Source of the DNA: Desulfobacteraceae bacterium
Lineage (GTDB): Bacteria; Desulfobacterota; Desulfobacteria; Desulfobacterales; JAABRJ01
Direction: 5' to 3'
DNA length: 11,793 bases
Assembly (NCBI GenBank): GCA_011390985.1
Contig: JAABRJ010000193.1
Span: 1 to 11,793, forward strand
Shown: one piece after another, positions 1 through 6,723 of the stretch
Position numbering within the stretch: the first letter of the stretch is position 1
How the letters are laid out: each line of letters begins with the position of its first letter
Made by a program: the position numbers and the translations under genes
The notes under the pieces: generated by a model
What the model saw: only the letters and a program-made list of their open reading frames with translations
The model's database searches: none
What the model was told of the DNA's origin: nothing

Positions 1-1028
1 AGCGCCAGGGCGTCCATGACGGCGCCGCCGATGATGTAGATCACGAAAATGATGCTGATGACGACCACCTTGGGCACGGGGAGGTCCACCACCCAGGCGG
101 CGATGTCGAAAGGGATGCGCGTGACCGTCAAAAAACGGCCGAAGATGACGGCACCGGCCACGATCGTGATCACCATGCAGGAAATCCGCAGGGTGTCCTT
201 GATGGCGTAAAAAAATCCCTGCCAGGAGAGCAGCCCCCGGCCCAGGCTGATCGCCACGGCGAAGAATGAACCGGCGGCCCCGGCCTCGGCCGGTGTGAAG
301 ACCCCGAAATAGAGCCCCAGCATCACCAGCAGAAACAACAGCGCCATCTCCATCGCACCGCAGAGCGCCGCGACCCGGTCGCCAAGGCTGAAGCGCGGGC
401 CCACCGGCCCCCAGTCGGGGTGGCGCCGGCAGACCAGATAAACCGTCCCCATCAGAAAAAGTGTCAGGACCACGCCCGCCCCGATCCCGCCGTAAAAAAG
501 GCGTGCGATCGACTGCCCTGTTGAAAGCCCGATGACGATCAGCACGACGCTCGGTGGGATCACCACCCCCAGGGTGGAGCCGCAGGCCACGGCTCCCGTG
601 CTGAGCATCGGGTTGTAGCGATATTTCTTCATCTCGGGCAGGGCCACCGTCGACATGGTCGCGGCGGTGGCCGCGTTGGAGCCACAAATGGCCGAAAAGG
701 CCGAGCAGGCCAGCACGGTCGCCATGGCGATGCCGCCGCGGACATGTCCCACCCATTTGTAGGCTGCGGTGTAGAGCTTCTCGTTGATGCCCGAGTAATA
801 GGCGATCTGACCCATGAAAATAAACAGCGGGATCACCGTCAGACCGTATTGCGAGAAGGTCGACCAATAGACCGCGCCGACCATGTTGAGTCCGGCCTTG
901 AGGGACACCACGTAGCAGAAGCCGCCGAAACCGACGATGCCCATGGCAACTCCCACCGGCATCCCCAGAACAAAGAGAATGACCATCAGGATCCCGATGC
1001 CGGATATCCCCACCCAGGCCAGGCTCAC
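1..1028 (-). CDS. dctM: TRAP transporter large permease DctM, partial (C-terminus beyond window)
   Basis: Large 12-TM subunit of a tripartite ATP-independent periplasmic (TRAP) transporter, driving ion-coupled uptake of an organic acid delivered by the periplasmic binding protein. I translated it by hand from GTG at 1028; 342 codons are present where the family usually has about 425-440. Hydrophobic segments run throughout. Family-typical stretches are CGSNAATAAT at residues 115-124, followed by STVALPEM, and GVVIPPS at 154-160, with a second half-repeat near GVFTPAEAGAAG. The GTG start overlaps the dctQ stop as GTGA and has a strong Shine-Dalgarno (GGGGAGG, 6 nt upstream), so the two subunits are translationally coupled. 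It is the last visible gene of the operon that starts at the Trp-rich leader near 6598. The substrate cannot be read from the sequence; context suggests an aryl acid. Confidence 0.93.
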   Translation of the reverse strand, partial: MSLAWVGISGIGILMVILFVLGMPVGVAMGIVGFGGFCYVVSLKAGLNMVGAVYWSTFSQYGLTVIPLFIFMGQIAYYSGINEKLYTAAYKWVGHVRGGIAMATVLACSAFSAICGSNAATAATMSTVALPEMKKYRYNPMLSTGAVACGSTLGVVIPPSVVLIVIGLSTGQSIARLFYGGIGAGVVLTLFLMGTVYLVCRRHPDWGPVGPRFSLGDRVAALCGAMEMALLFLLVMLGLYFGVFTPAEAGAAGSFFAVAISLGRGLLSWQGFFYAIKDTLRISCMVITIVAGAVIFGRFLTVTRIPFDIAAWVVDLPVPKVVVISIIFVIYIIGGAVMDALA

Positions 1029-1519
1029 TTGCGGCCTCCCCGGGAGGGGCGCAGCCCCTTGACCGCCTCCGCGAAGAACACCACCGCCAGTATCGCGCAG
1101 CCCGCCGCCACCCCGTAGGTGAAAGGGTAGTACGGCACCCGCAGGGTTTCGGTGAGTTCGCCGGTTTGCCGCAGCACCGCGGCCTTGTCGGCCAGCTGCC
1201 AGGCCACCACCGCGAAAAACACGGTGCACACGGCGCTGTTGACCAGACCGAGCAGCCGCCGCACGCCGGGCGGGAAGGTGTTGATCAGCACGTCCACGGC
1301 GATGTGGCCGCGCTGGGCCTGGGTGTAGGCCAGGCTCAAGGCCGTCACCAGCGCGCCGAAGAAGCCCATCAGTTCGAAGGTCCCCTGAATGGGCAGCCAG
1401 GCAATCCGCAGCCCGATATTGGCGCAGGTCAGCAGGATCATGGCCACCAGAAACACCCCGGCCGTCAGGACCAGCCAGCGGTTGACCCAGCAGATCAGTT
1501 TTGCGAGCGCTTTTTCCAT
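1025..1519 (-). CDS. dctQ: TRAP transporter small permease DctQ
   Basis: Small 4-TM subunit of the TRAP transporter, which pairs with DctM in the inner membrane. The 164-residue length is typical. Hydrophobic helices lie at about 14-36 (WLVLTAGVFLVAMILLTCA), 48-66, 87-108 and 133-152. The RGHIAVDVLI stretch at about 70-79 is the conserved DctQ signature, equivalent to the usual 'xHIxVD'. The C-terminus is basic (RPSRGGRK). ATG at 1519 has no recognisable Shine-Dalgarno; the bases before it read GGACCTCC. Translation may therefore depend on the dctP transcript or on a hairpin in the 66-nt dctP-dctQ gap. The stop overlaps the dctM GTG start by 4 nt. Confidence 0.93.
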   Translation of the reverse strand: MEKALAKLICWVNRWLVLTAGVFLVAMILLTCANIGLRIAWLPIQGTFELMGFFGALVTALSLAYTQAQRGHIAVDVLINTFPPGVRRLLGLVNSAVCTVFFAVVAWQLADKAAVLRQTGELTETLRVPYYPFTYGVAAGCAILAVVFFAEAVKGLRPSRGGRK

Positions 1520-1535
1520 GGAGGTCCGGAAACAG

Positions 1536-1557
1536 CCCCGGACGGTTTCGCCCGGGG
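1536..1557 (-). other. Hairpin in dctP-dctQ gap
   Basis: Arms CCCCGG at 1536-1541 and CCGGGG at 1552-1557 form a perfect 6-bp stem with a 10-nt loop. On the minus strand it is followed by CTGTTT rather than a true T tract. Known precedent: hairpins between genes for binding proteins and membrane subunits often lower expression of the membrane subunits or protect the upstream mRNA end. That function here is inferred. Confidence 0.35.
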
Positions 1558-1585
1558 TCTTGGGAGGTTCAGGCGCGCCGGGCGG

Positions 1586-2608
1586 CTAACGGCCGTGCCG
1601 CTGGATCAGCGCCTGGATGTCCTTGACGATGGCCGCGGCCGGAAAGGTGTCGGTGCCGACCGACTGCACCCACTGGTCGGTGATCGGCTGCAGCAGCCGG
1701 TTCCATTCGGCCTTTTCGGCTTCCGAAAGGCTGATGACCGTTACCTGATGGGTGTCGCGGGACCAGTTCAACGACTCCTGGACATGGGTGTCCATGTAAG
1801 TGCCGGTCCATTCGGCCTGCTCCTCCCGCAGGTCGTCCATGACCTTCTGAACCGCCGGCGGCAGGGCGTTCCAACGCTCGATGTTCATCACCACGGCAAA
1901 GGGGTAGATCACGGTGTCGGTGAGGGTGACGTATTTGCAGATTTCGGCAAATTTAAGGTCTTTCATCACCTCCAGCGAGGAGAACAGCCCCTGCACCACG
2001 CCCTTTTGAAGGGCCTCCGGGGTGGCCGACATGGGCATGCCCACCTGGTTCGCGCCCCAGGCCTTGAGAATCTCGGCCGCGCCGCCGGAAGCCCGCAGAT
2101 CGAGCCCCTTGAGGTCCGCCAGGCTCTGGACCGCTTTCTTGGACATGATATTGGCGGGCGCGCTGGCGAACATCGTGAGCACCTTGACGCCGGCAAACTC
2201 CTGGGGCTGATATTTCTGGTAGAGATCCCAGAGCACCAGGCTGCCGACCCGGGCGTTGGGGATGCCCAGCGGCAGGCTGGTGGCGTTGGTGACCACGAAG
2301 CGGCCGGGCTGGTAGGCCATGCAGAGGCAGCCGATGTCCGCCTGGCCGGCAATCACGCCGTCCATCATGTCCTTGGCGTCCAGCAGGGTGCCCCCGGGAA
2401 AGGTGTCGATGCGCACCTGCCCCTCGCTGCGGCTTTCCACCTCCTGCTTCCAGCGCTCCATCTGGACGCAGGGGAAGGTCGGCGCCGGCGGGAAATTGGC
2501 GTAGCTGAGGGTGACCGGAGCGGCGCTCGCGGGGAGCGCGGCAAGGCTGCAGAGCGCTGCGAGCGCCGGTAAGATGGCCCATCGGATGTTTCTGAATCGT
2601 GAAACCAT
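1586..2608 (-). CDS. dctP: TRAP transporter periplasmic solute-binding protein DctP
   Basis: Periplasmic receptor of the TRAP system. The N-terminus is a clear Sec signal peptide (basic MVSRFRNIRW, then a hydrophobic core, AlaSerAla-Ala near residue 30). The 340-residue length is normal for DctP-type proteins. The conserved helix signature DLKGLDLR at 165-172 contains Arg172, which in the family salt-bridges the substrate carboxylate; it is followed by GGAAEILKAWGANQVGMPMSATPEALQKGVVQG at about 175-207, the usual ligand-loop and helix region (cited here by position; key residues are the PMS-PEALQKG pattern). ATG at 2608 has a strong Shine-Dalgarno (AGGAGGAGGG, 8 nt away). It lies 80 nt after the ligase gene and 66 nt before dctQ. 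Substrate is unknown; the retained arginine implies a carboxylate, and the operon points to an aryl acetate. Confidence 0.93.
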   Translation of the reverse strand: MVSRFRNIRWAILPALAALCSLAALPASAAPVTLSYANFPPAPTFPCVQMERWKQEVESRSEGQVRIDTFPGGTLLDAKDMMDGVIAGQADIGCLCMAYQPGRFVVTNATSLPLGIPNARVGSLVLWDLYQKYQPQEFAGVKVLTMFASAPANIMSKKAVQSLADLKGLDLRASGGAAEILKAWGANQVGMPMSATPEALQKGVVQGLFSSLEVMKDLKFAEICKYVTLTDTVIYPFAVVMNIERWNALPPAVQKVMDDLREEQAEWTGTYMDTHVQESLNWSRDTHQVTVISLSEAEKAEWNRLLQPITDQWVQSVGTDTFPAAAIVKDIQALIQRHGR

Positions 2609-2688
2609 GGTGTTTTCCCTCCTCCTGTGTGCTACCTCGTTGATGTCGTGCGGGCTTCGGGCTGCAGCCGGCCGGTGTTTGGGGATCG

Positions 2689-3990
2689 TCAGGCGCTGCC
2701 GCCGTCGCCGTTGCGGTGGTCGAAAACCCGCCGGCTTTTGCGCTGGGTGCGCGGCAGGCTGCCGTGGGCGACGAGTTCCACATCGCTGCGCACCAGCACC
2801 TTGCGCCGGACCTCGGTGGCAATCCGCTCGGCCAGCTGCCGGTCGTCGGCCGGGCCGGCGTCCTGCCCGCGTTCGACCTTAATGACCATCCGGTCACGGC
2901 CGTTTTCGCGGCCCATCAGATGAATCTGGAACTCGCTGCCGGTCCCCGCAACCTGGCTGAGCACGTGGTCGATCTGGCTGGGGTAGATGTTGACCGCCCG
3001 GTAGATGAACATGTCGTCGCTGCGGCCCATGATCCGATCGTGGCGCGGAAAGGGAATGCCGCAGGCGCAGGGGCCTTCGATGAGGCGGGTCAGGTCGTGG
3101 GTGCGGTAGCGGATCAGGGGGCTGGCCTCCTTGCGCAGGGTCGTGACCACCAGCTCCCCCTGGGTGCCTGCGGGCACGGGCTGCAGGGTTGCCGGGTCGA
3201 TGATTTCGAAGATGAAATGATCCGCCCAGTAGTGGATGCCGCTGTGGCAGCGGCAGTCCAGGCCGCTGCCGGGGCCGTAGAGTTCGGTCAGCCCGTAGAT
3301 GTCGAAGATGTGCTCGACGCCCATGAGGGCCTTGATGCGGGCGCGCATGGCGTCGCTGTGGCGCTCGGCACCGAGGATGATCTTCTGCAGGCGGATCCGG
3401 CCGCCGAGGTTGCGCTTGTGGATTTCTTCGGCCATCAAGAGCGCCATCGACGCGGTGGAGCAGAAGACGGTCGCCCCCATGTCCACCAGCATCTCGCAGT
3501 GCATCTCGGCGTTGGCCGGCCCCAGCGGAATGGCCATCGCGCCGAAGCGCTCGCAGCCGGCCTGAAAGCCCGCACCAGCGGTCCACAGTCCGTAGCCGAC
3601 CGCGATCTGGACGCGGTCCGCGCGGGTCAGTCCGGCCAGTTCATAGCAGCGCGCGAAAAGCTCGGCCCACACGTCCACGTCCCGCTGGGTGTAGCACAGC
3701 ACCTTGCGTTTGCCGGTGGTGCCCGAGGAGGCGTGAATGCGGGTGATCTCTTCAAAGGGCACCGCCCGCAGGGGAAAGGGGTATTCCGCCTGCAGGTCCT
3801 CCTTGTCGGTAAACGGCAGATGGACGATATCCGCCAGGCAGCGGATGTCCTTATGGGCCACCCCCGCGGCGTCAAATTTGCGGCGGTAGGCGGGTGAGTT
3901 GTCGCAGGCGTGGGCCACGGTCCACTTCAGGCCCTCGAGCTGGAGGTGCTGCAGCTTTTCCGGGGGCAGCTCTTGGGGAATGAAACGCAT
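2689..3990 (-). CDS. paaK: PaaK-like aryl-acid (phenylacetate) CoA ligase
   Basis: ATP-dependent AMP-forming ligase: aryl acid + ATP + CoA to aryl-CoA + AMP + PPi, cytoplasmic. The 433-residue length matches phenylacetate-CoA ligases (about 430-440). Adenylation motifs are in order: P-loop ASSGTTGKRK (87-96), DIYGLTELYG (230-239), YRTHDL (295-300), GRSDDM (322-327) followed by VNIYPSQID, and the C-terminal catalytic Lys region PRTQRKSRRV with Lys418 likely. Cysteines at 246, 248, 308 and 310 could form a metal site; this is a guess. ATG at 3990 has an excellent Shine-Dalgarno (AAGGAGGG, 6 nt away), and the gene starts 21 nt after iorB. iorAB next to a PaaK-like ligase is a recurrent pairing in anaerobes. 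The natural substrate could be phenylacetate, 4-hydroxyphenylacetate or indole-3-acetate; the sequence alone does not decide, so the symbol denotes family only. Confidence 0.9.
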   Translation of the reverse strand: MRFIPQELPPEKLQHLQLEGLKWTVAHACDNSPAYRRKFDAAGVAHKDIRCLADIVHLPFTDKEDLQAEYPFPLRAVPFEEITRIHASSGTTGKRKVLCYTQRDVDVWAELFARCYELAGLTRADRVQIAVGYGLWTAGAGFQAGCERFGAMAIPLGPANAEMHCEMLVDMGATVFCSTASMALLMAEEIHKRNLGGRIRLQKIILGAERHSDAMRARIKALMGVEHIFDIYGLTELYGPGSGLDCRCHSGIHYWADHFIFEIIDPATLQPVPAGTQGELVVTTLRKEASPLIRYRTHDLTRLIEGPCACGIPFPRHDRIMGRSDDMFIYRAVNIYPSQIDHVLSQVAGTGSEFQIHLMGRENGRDRMVIKVERGQDAGPADDRQLAERIATEVRRKVLVRSDVELVAHGSLPRTQRKSRRVFDHRNGDGGSA

Positions 3991-4011
3991 GAAACCCTCC
4001 TTTGGGTGTTT

Positions 4012-4563
4012 TTAGAAGGCTGCCGGGGCCGAGGCGCCGGCTGCAAGGGCCGCCAGCGCGTCTTGCAGGAGCGCCGGTTTGGCGCCCAGGCGCTTTTGCA
4101 GCACGCTTTGAATGTCAGCCAGATCACAGAAAAGGGGCATGCTGCCGGCCAGGGCGAAACCCAGCAGGATCAGGTTGACGGCTCTGGGGTTGGCAAGCCG
4201 GCGGGCCAGGCGGTCGGCGTCCAGCGCCCGGGTGCAGCGGCCTCCGCCGTCGCCTGCGGCAGCCGCCGCGTTGACGGCGATCCAGCCGTCGGGTTTGAGA
4301 AAGGCCACGTGCTGGGCGATGTTTTCGGCCTTCAAGGCCAGCAGCAGATCGGCATGCCCGGGGCGGATCAGGGGGCTTGAAAAGTCGCCCAGCTTGAGGT
4401 GCGAGAGCACCGTGCCGCCCCGCTGGGCCATGCCGTGGGTTTCGGAGGAGAGCACCGCAAGGCCTCTCGCGATGGCCGCTTCGGCCAGCAGGCGGGTCAC
4501 GAACAGCACGCCCTGACCGCCGACGCCGCTGATGACGATTTGCTGATGTGATGGCGCTTGCAT
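4012..4563 (-). CDS. iorB: Indolepyruvate:ferredoxin oxidoreductase, beta subunit
   Basis: Small subunit of the two-subunit aryl-pyruvate:ferredoxin oxidoreductase, which reversibly interconverts aryl-pyruvate + CoA with aryl-acetyl-CoA + CO2 + reduced ferredoxin. The 183 residues match the 2-oxoacid oxidoreductase gamma-type domain. The N-terminal ISGVGGQGVLFVTRLLAEAA (11-30) carries the GxGGQG signature, and SSETHGMAQRGG (39-50) is the family-defining GMAQRGG motif. I chose ATG at 4563, because the frame upstream of it overlaps iorA and shows no homology-like sequence, whereas MQAPSHQQIVISGVGG begins like other IorB proteins. GGGAG lies a few bases upstream. The gap from iorA is 23 nt and the gap to the ligase gene is 21 nt, consistent with co-transcription and stoichiometric expression. 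Confidence 0.93.
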   Translation of the reverse strand: MQAPSHQQIVISGVGGQGVLFVTRLLAEAAIARGLAVLSSETHGMAQRGGTVLSHLKLGDFSSPLIRPGHADLLLALKAENIAQHVAFLKPDGWIAVNAAAAAGDGGGRCTRALDADRLARRLANPRAVNLILLGFALAGSMPLFCDLADIQSVLQKRLGAKPALLQDALAALAAGASAPAAF

Positions 4564-4586
4564 AGCATCTCCCGGCCCTTGCGGCG

Positions 4587-6404
4587 TTAGTCGTTGTGAC
4601 AGGCGGCGATGGCCTTCTGGGGGCAGATGGTGAGGCACACGCCGCACCCGCTGCAAACAAGCGGGTCGATGCGCACCCGCTCGGTTTCAGGATCGATGAC
4701 CATCGCCGGGCATTCGAAGTTTTTCAGGCAGTAGCCGCAGCCGTCGCAGGCATCGCTGACCGACAGCGGCCCGGCGGGTGCAGCCGTCTCCTGCCGGCGC
4801 TTGTCGAGGAGGCAGGGGTGCCGCGCGATCACGACCGCGGGCCCGCTGGCGCGGCTGTACTTGACCGCTGAGCGCAGCGTGCGTGTAAACGCTTCAATCG
4901 CGTAGGGGTCGGCGGTTTCGCAGCGGCTCACGCCGCAGCCGCGCACCAGGCTTTCGATGTCCACCTGGTTGAGCGGCTCGCCCATAGCGCCCGTTCCGGT
5001 TGCCGGCGTCGGCTGGTTGCCGGTCATGGCGGTAGTGCGGTTGTCGAGAATCACCAGGACGAACTTGACCCCCTGGACCACCGCGTCGATCAGGGCCGGC
5101 ACGCCGGCATGAAAAAAGGTCGAATCGCCGATGGTGGCCACGATGTCCGGCGGTTTGGGCTCGTTTTTGTAAGCGTGGTAAAAACCGGCCGCCTGGCTGA
5201 TGGCGGCCCCCATGCAGAGCACCGTGTCCACCGCGCCCAGATTGAGCCCCAGGGTGTAGCAGCCGATGTCGCCGGTGTAGATCGCGCGCGGGGCGGCCTT
5301 CTTGATGGCGAAGTAGCTGGCCCGGTGAGGACAGCCGGCGCACAGGGTCGGGCGTCGGCCGGGAACGGTCGGCAGGCTGGGCACTTTGCCCGCCAGCCCG
5401 GCAAATTCGCGGATGCTGTTTTCCACCGCCTCCGGCAGGATTTCCCCCACCCGGGAGACCGCGCCGCTCAGCTTGCCCTGCACCCGCTGCCGGTCGGCGA
5501 GCTGCATTTCGATCACCCCCATGGTTTCCTCGATCACCAGAATATCGCTGTGGGCGGCCAGGAGCTGCGCCGTGAAGTCGGTGTGCAGCGGAAAAGGCTG
5601 GCGCACTTGATAGAGGGCGATCCGGTCGCCGAGCCCCAGTTCGGCCATGATCTCGGCCGCGTGGGCGGCGGCGACTCCGGAAACGACGATGGCCTTGGGG
5701 GTCCCCTGTGCCGCGGTCAGCTTGAGCGGGGCGGTCGCCGGGTAACCCGCGATAGCGGCCAGCTTCTGCTCCAGTTCGCGGTGCAGCTGGTTGCGGAACT
5801 TGGGGGTCGCGGCCCAGCGGGCCGGGTTTTTTTCAAAAGCCGGCTTGCGCTCACGGGGATTGAAGGCCAGGGGCGGTATGTCCTGGCGGGCGTGGCAGAC
5901 CCGGGTGGTGGGTCGCAGCATCACCGGAATGCGAAACGCTTCGGACAGGTTGTAGGCTTCGGCCACCAGCTCGCGGGCCTGGGCGGGGGAGTCGGGGTCC
6001 AGCACCGGGATCTTGGCCAGCATGGCCATCAGCCGGCTGTCCTGTTCGGTCTGGGAGGAGTGCGGCCCCGGATCGTCGGCGCTGATAACCACGAATCCGC
6101 CCTTGGTGCCCATGTACGCGGCGCTCATGAGCGGGTCGGCGGCCACGTTCAGGCCCACCTGTTTCATGCTGACGGCCGTGCGCAGACCGGCCTGGCAGCC
6201 GGCATAGGCGATTTCGAAGGCGATCTTTTCGTTGACCGCCCACTGGGCGTGCAGGGCGGCGCCCGTCTGGCGCTGCAGGTGGGCCAGGGACGAAAGGATC
6301 TCCGAGGCGGGGGTGCCGGGGTAGGCGGTGGCGATGGCGCAGCCGTTTTCCAGCAGCCCCTGGGCGATGGCCTCGTTGCCCAGGGCGAGATTTTTTGGGT
6401 TCAC
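4587..6404 (-). CDS. iorA: Indolepyruvate:ferredoxin oxidoreductase, alpha subunit
   Basis: Catalytic subunit with thiamine diphosphate and iron-sulfur clusters. Numbering from an in-frame ATG at 6425: the pyrimidine-binding start GNEAIAQGLLENG (16-28) is followed by YPGTPASEI (35-43); CAGCPHR is at 362-368; TDP-binding GDS is at 433-435 with the closing Asn at 462 (ILDNRTTAMTG); the C-terminal 2x[4Fe-4S] ferredoxin domain has Cys560/563/566/572 and Cys591/594/597/601. All key residues are present and the length is normal (about 600-620). I prefer GTG at 6404 (605 residues) because AAAGGAAAGG lies 6 nt before it. The ATG at 6425 abuts the T tract of a terminator hairpin and has no well-spaced Shine-Dalgarno. 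It is the first structural gene after a Trp-rich leader peptide and terminator, so attenuation control is likely. Confidence 0.95.
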   Translation of the reverse strand: MNPKNLALGNEAIAQGLLENGCAIATAYPGTPASEILSSLAHLQRQTGAALHAQWAVNEKIAFEIAYAGCQAGLRTAVSMKQVGLNVAADPLMSAAYMGTKGGFVVISADDPGPHSSQTEQDSRLMAMLAKIPVLDPDSPAQARELVAEAYNLSEAFRIPVMLRPTTRVCHARQDIPPLAFNPRERKPAFEKNPARWAATPKFRNQLHRELEQKLAAIAGYPATAPLKLTAAQGTPKAIVVSGVAAAHAAEIMAELGLGDRIALYQVRQPFPLHTDFTAQLLAAHSDILVIEETMGVIEMQLADRQRVQGKLSGAVSRVGEILPEAVENSIREFAGLAGKVPSLPTVPGRRPTLCAGCPHRASYFAIKKAAPRAIYTGDIGCYTLGLNLGAVDTVLCMGAAISQAAGFYHAYKNEPKPPDIVATIGDSTFFHAGVPALIDAVVQGVKFVLVILDNRTTAMTGNQPTPATGTGAMGEPLNQVDIESLVRGCGVSRCETADPYAIEAFTRTLRSAVKYSRASGPAVVIARHPCLLDKRRQETAAPAGPLSVSDACDGCGYCLKNFECPAMVIDPETERVRIDPLVCSGCGVCLTICPQKAIAACHND

Positions 6405-6425
6405 GTGCAGCCTTTCCTTTTCCAT

Positions 6426-6459
6426 AAAAAAGCCGGGGCGCTCCTAAGAGGCCCCGGCT
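6426..6459 (-). terminator. Attenuator terminator hairpin upstream of iorA
   Basis: On the minus strand AGCCGGGGC (6459-6451) and GCCCCGGCT (6439-6431) are perfectly complementary over 9 bp. The stem is extended inside by CTC/GAG (6450-6448 with 6443-6441), with a TTAG loop and one bulged C, and is followed by T6 at 6431-6426. This is a textbook intrinsic terminator. It lies after the leader-peptide stop (6527) and 22 nt before the iorA GTG. There is no room for a promoter between it and iorA, so iorA transcripts must read through it, which makes it an attenuator rather than an end-of-operon signal. Confidence 0.88.
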
Positions 6460-6490
6460 CGATGCGTTCACCATATGTCGTGGGCCCCCT
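6446..6490 (-). promoter_or_regulatory. Candidate antiterminator pairing
   Basis: Minus-strand bases 6490-6482 (AGGGGGCCC) can pair over nine positions, with two G-U wobbles, with 6454-6446 inside the 5' arm and loop of the terminator. That would block the terminator. The same 5' segment (6485-6481, GCCCA, plus GAC at 6479-6477) can instead pair with TGGGC (6515-6511) and GTC (6519-6517). The two states exclude each other. Found by eye; energies were not computed. Confidence 0.4.
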
Positions 6491-6526
6491 CCGCGACGAT
6501 CGCCGAAGCTGCCCAGGACGAATGTT

Positions 6527-6598
6527 CTATTCGGGTGTCATTCCGGTGGGCGCGCTTCCTGTTGCCTGCCACCACCAGAACCAGAGCAGGAATTTCAT
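6527..6598 (-). CDS. Trp-rich attenuator leader peptide (23 aa)
   Basis: A 24-codon ORF, ATG 6598-6596 to TAG 6529-6527, encodes a peptide beginning MKFLLWFWWWQ. Trp occupies codons 6, 8, 9 and 10 (6583-6581, 6577-6575, 6574-6572, 6571-6569) and Phe codons 3 and 7. A weak Shine-Dalgarno-like GGGA lies a few bases upstream. An in-frame stop upstream and no other start codon in between make this the only plausible start. It lies between a TTGACA -35 hexamer and the terminator before iorA, the layout of trpL/pheL-type leaders. By analogy, ribosome stalling for lack of charged tRNA-Trp would prevent termination and switch on iorAB and the downstream genes. The peptide itself probably has no other function. 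Too short for routine gene callers. Confidence 0.82.
   Translation of the reverse strand: MKFLLWFWWWQATGSAPTGMTPE
6541..6580 (-). promoter_or_regulatory. Candidate pause (1:2) hairpin over the Trp codons
   Basis: Minus-strand TTCTGGTGG (6580-6572), which contains leader codons Phe7, Trp8 and Trp9, pairs over nine positions (one wobble) with CCACCGGAA (6549-6541), enclosing a 22-nt loop. A ribosome stalled at the Trp run would cover the first arm and free the second. The overlapping GCCCA at 6551-6547 can alternatively pair with TGGGC at 6515-6511. This matches segments 1 and 2 of classical attenuators; it is inference from pairing only. Confidence 0.5.
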
Positions 6599-6666
6599 AT
6601 TTTTCCCAGCACGTTCAGGCGATTAGATCCTTGCAGAGCCGCTGCTAGCCCTCGAACTCGTTCCTC

Positions 6667-6695
6667 CCCTTACCCAAGCGTCCCGGGTTTGTCAA
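6667..6695 (-). promoter_or_regulatory. Candidate sigma70 promoter of the iorAB operon
   Basis: A perfect -35 TTGACA (6695-6690) is followed after 17 nt by TAAGGG (6672-6667), a poor -10. Predicted transcription start is near 6660, about 60 nt before the leader-peptide ATG. The -35 lies 29 nt after the stop of the patatin gene, where no terminator is visible, so some read-through from that gene is also possible. Confidence 0.5.
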
Positions 6696-6723
6696 GGTCC
6701 AATTCGCGGCCGGCCGGCGGGGC

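Noticed and set aside
1166..2572. Long + strand open frame (468 codons) antisense to dctQ and dctP
   Set aside because: It mirrors genuine minus-strand genes with clear TRAP motifs; the translation is rich in His, Gly and Gln without any fold-like pattern, as expected of an antisense frame in high-GC DNA.
2716..3897. Long + strand open frame antisense to the CoA ligase
   Set aside because: Shadow of a gene with all adenylation motifs intact; its own translation has no motif.
5851..6474. Minus-strand open frame starting at ATG 6474, spanning the terminator and iorA 5' end
   Set aside because: Out of frame with iorA, Arg/Gly/His-rich, and passes through the terminator hairpin.
5109..6626. Long + strand open frame (505 codons) antisense to iorA and running into the leader region
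   Set aside because: Shadow of iorA; low-complexity Gly/Gln/His composition, no recognisable domain.
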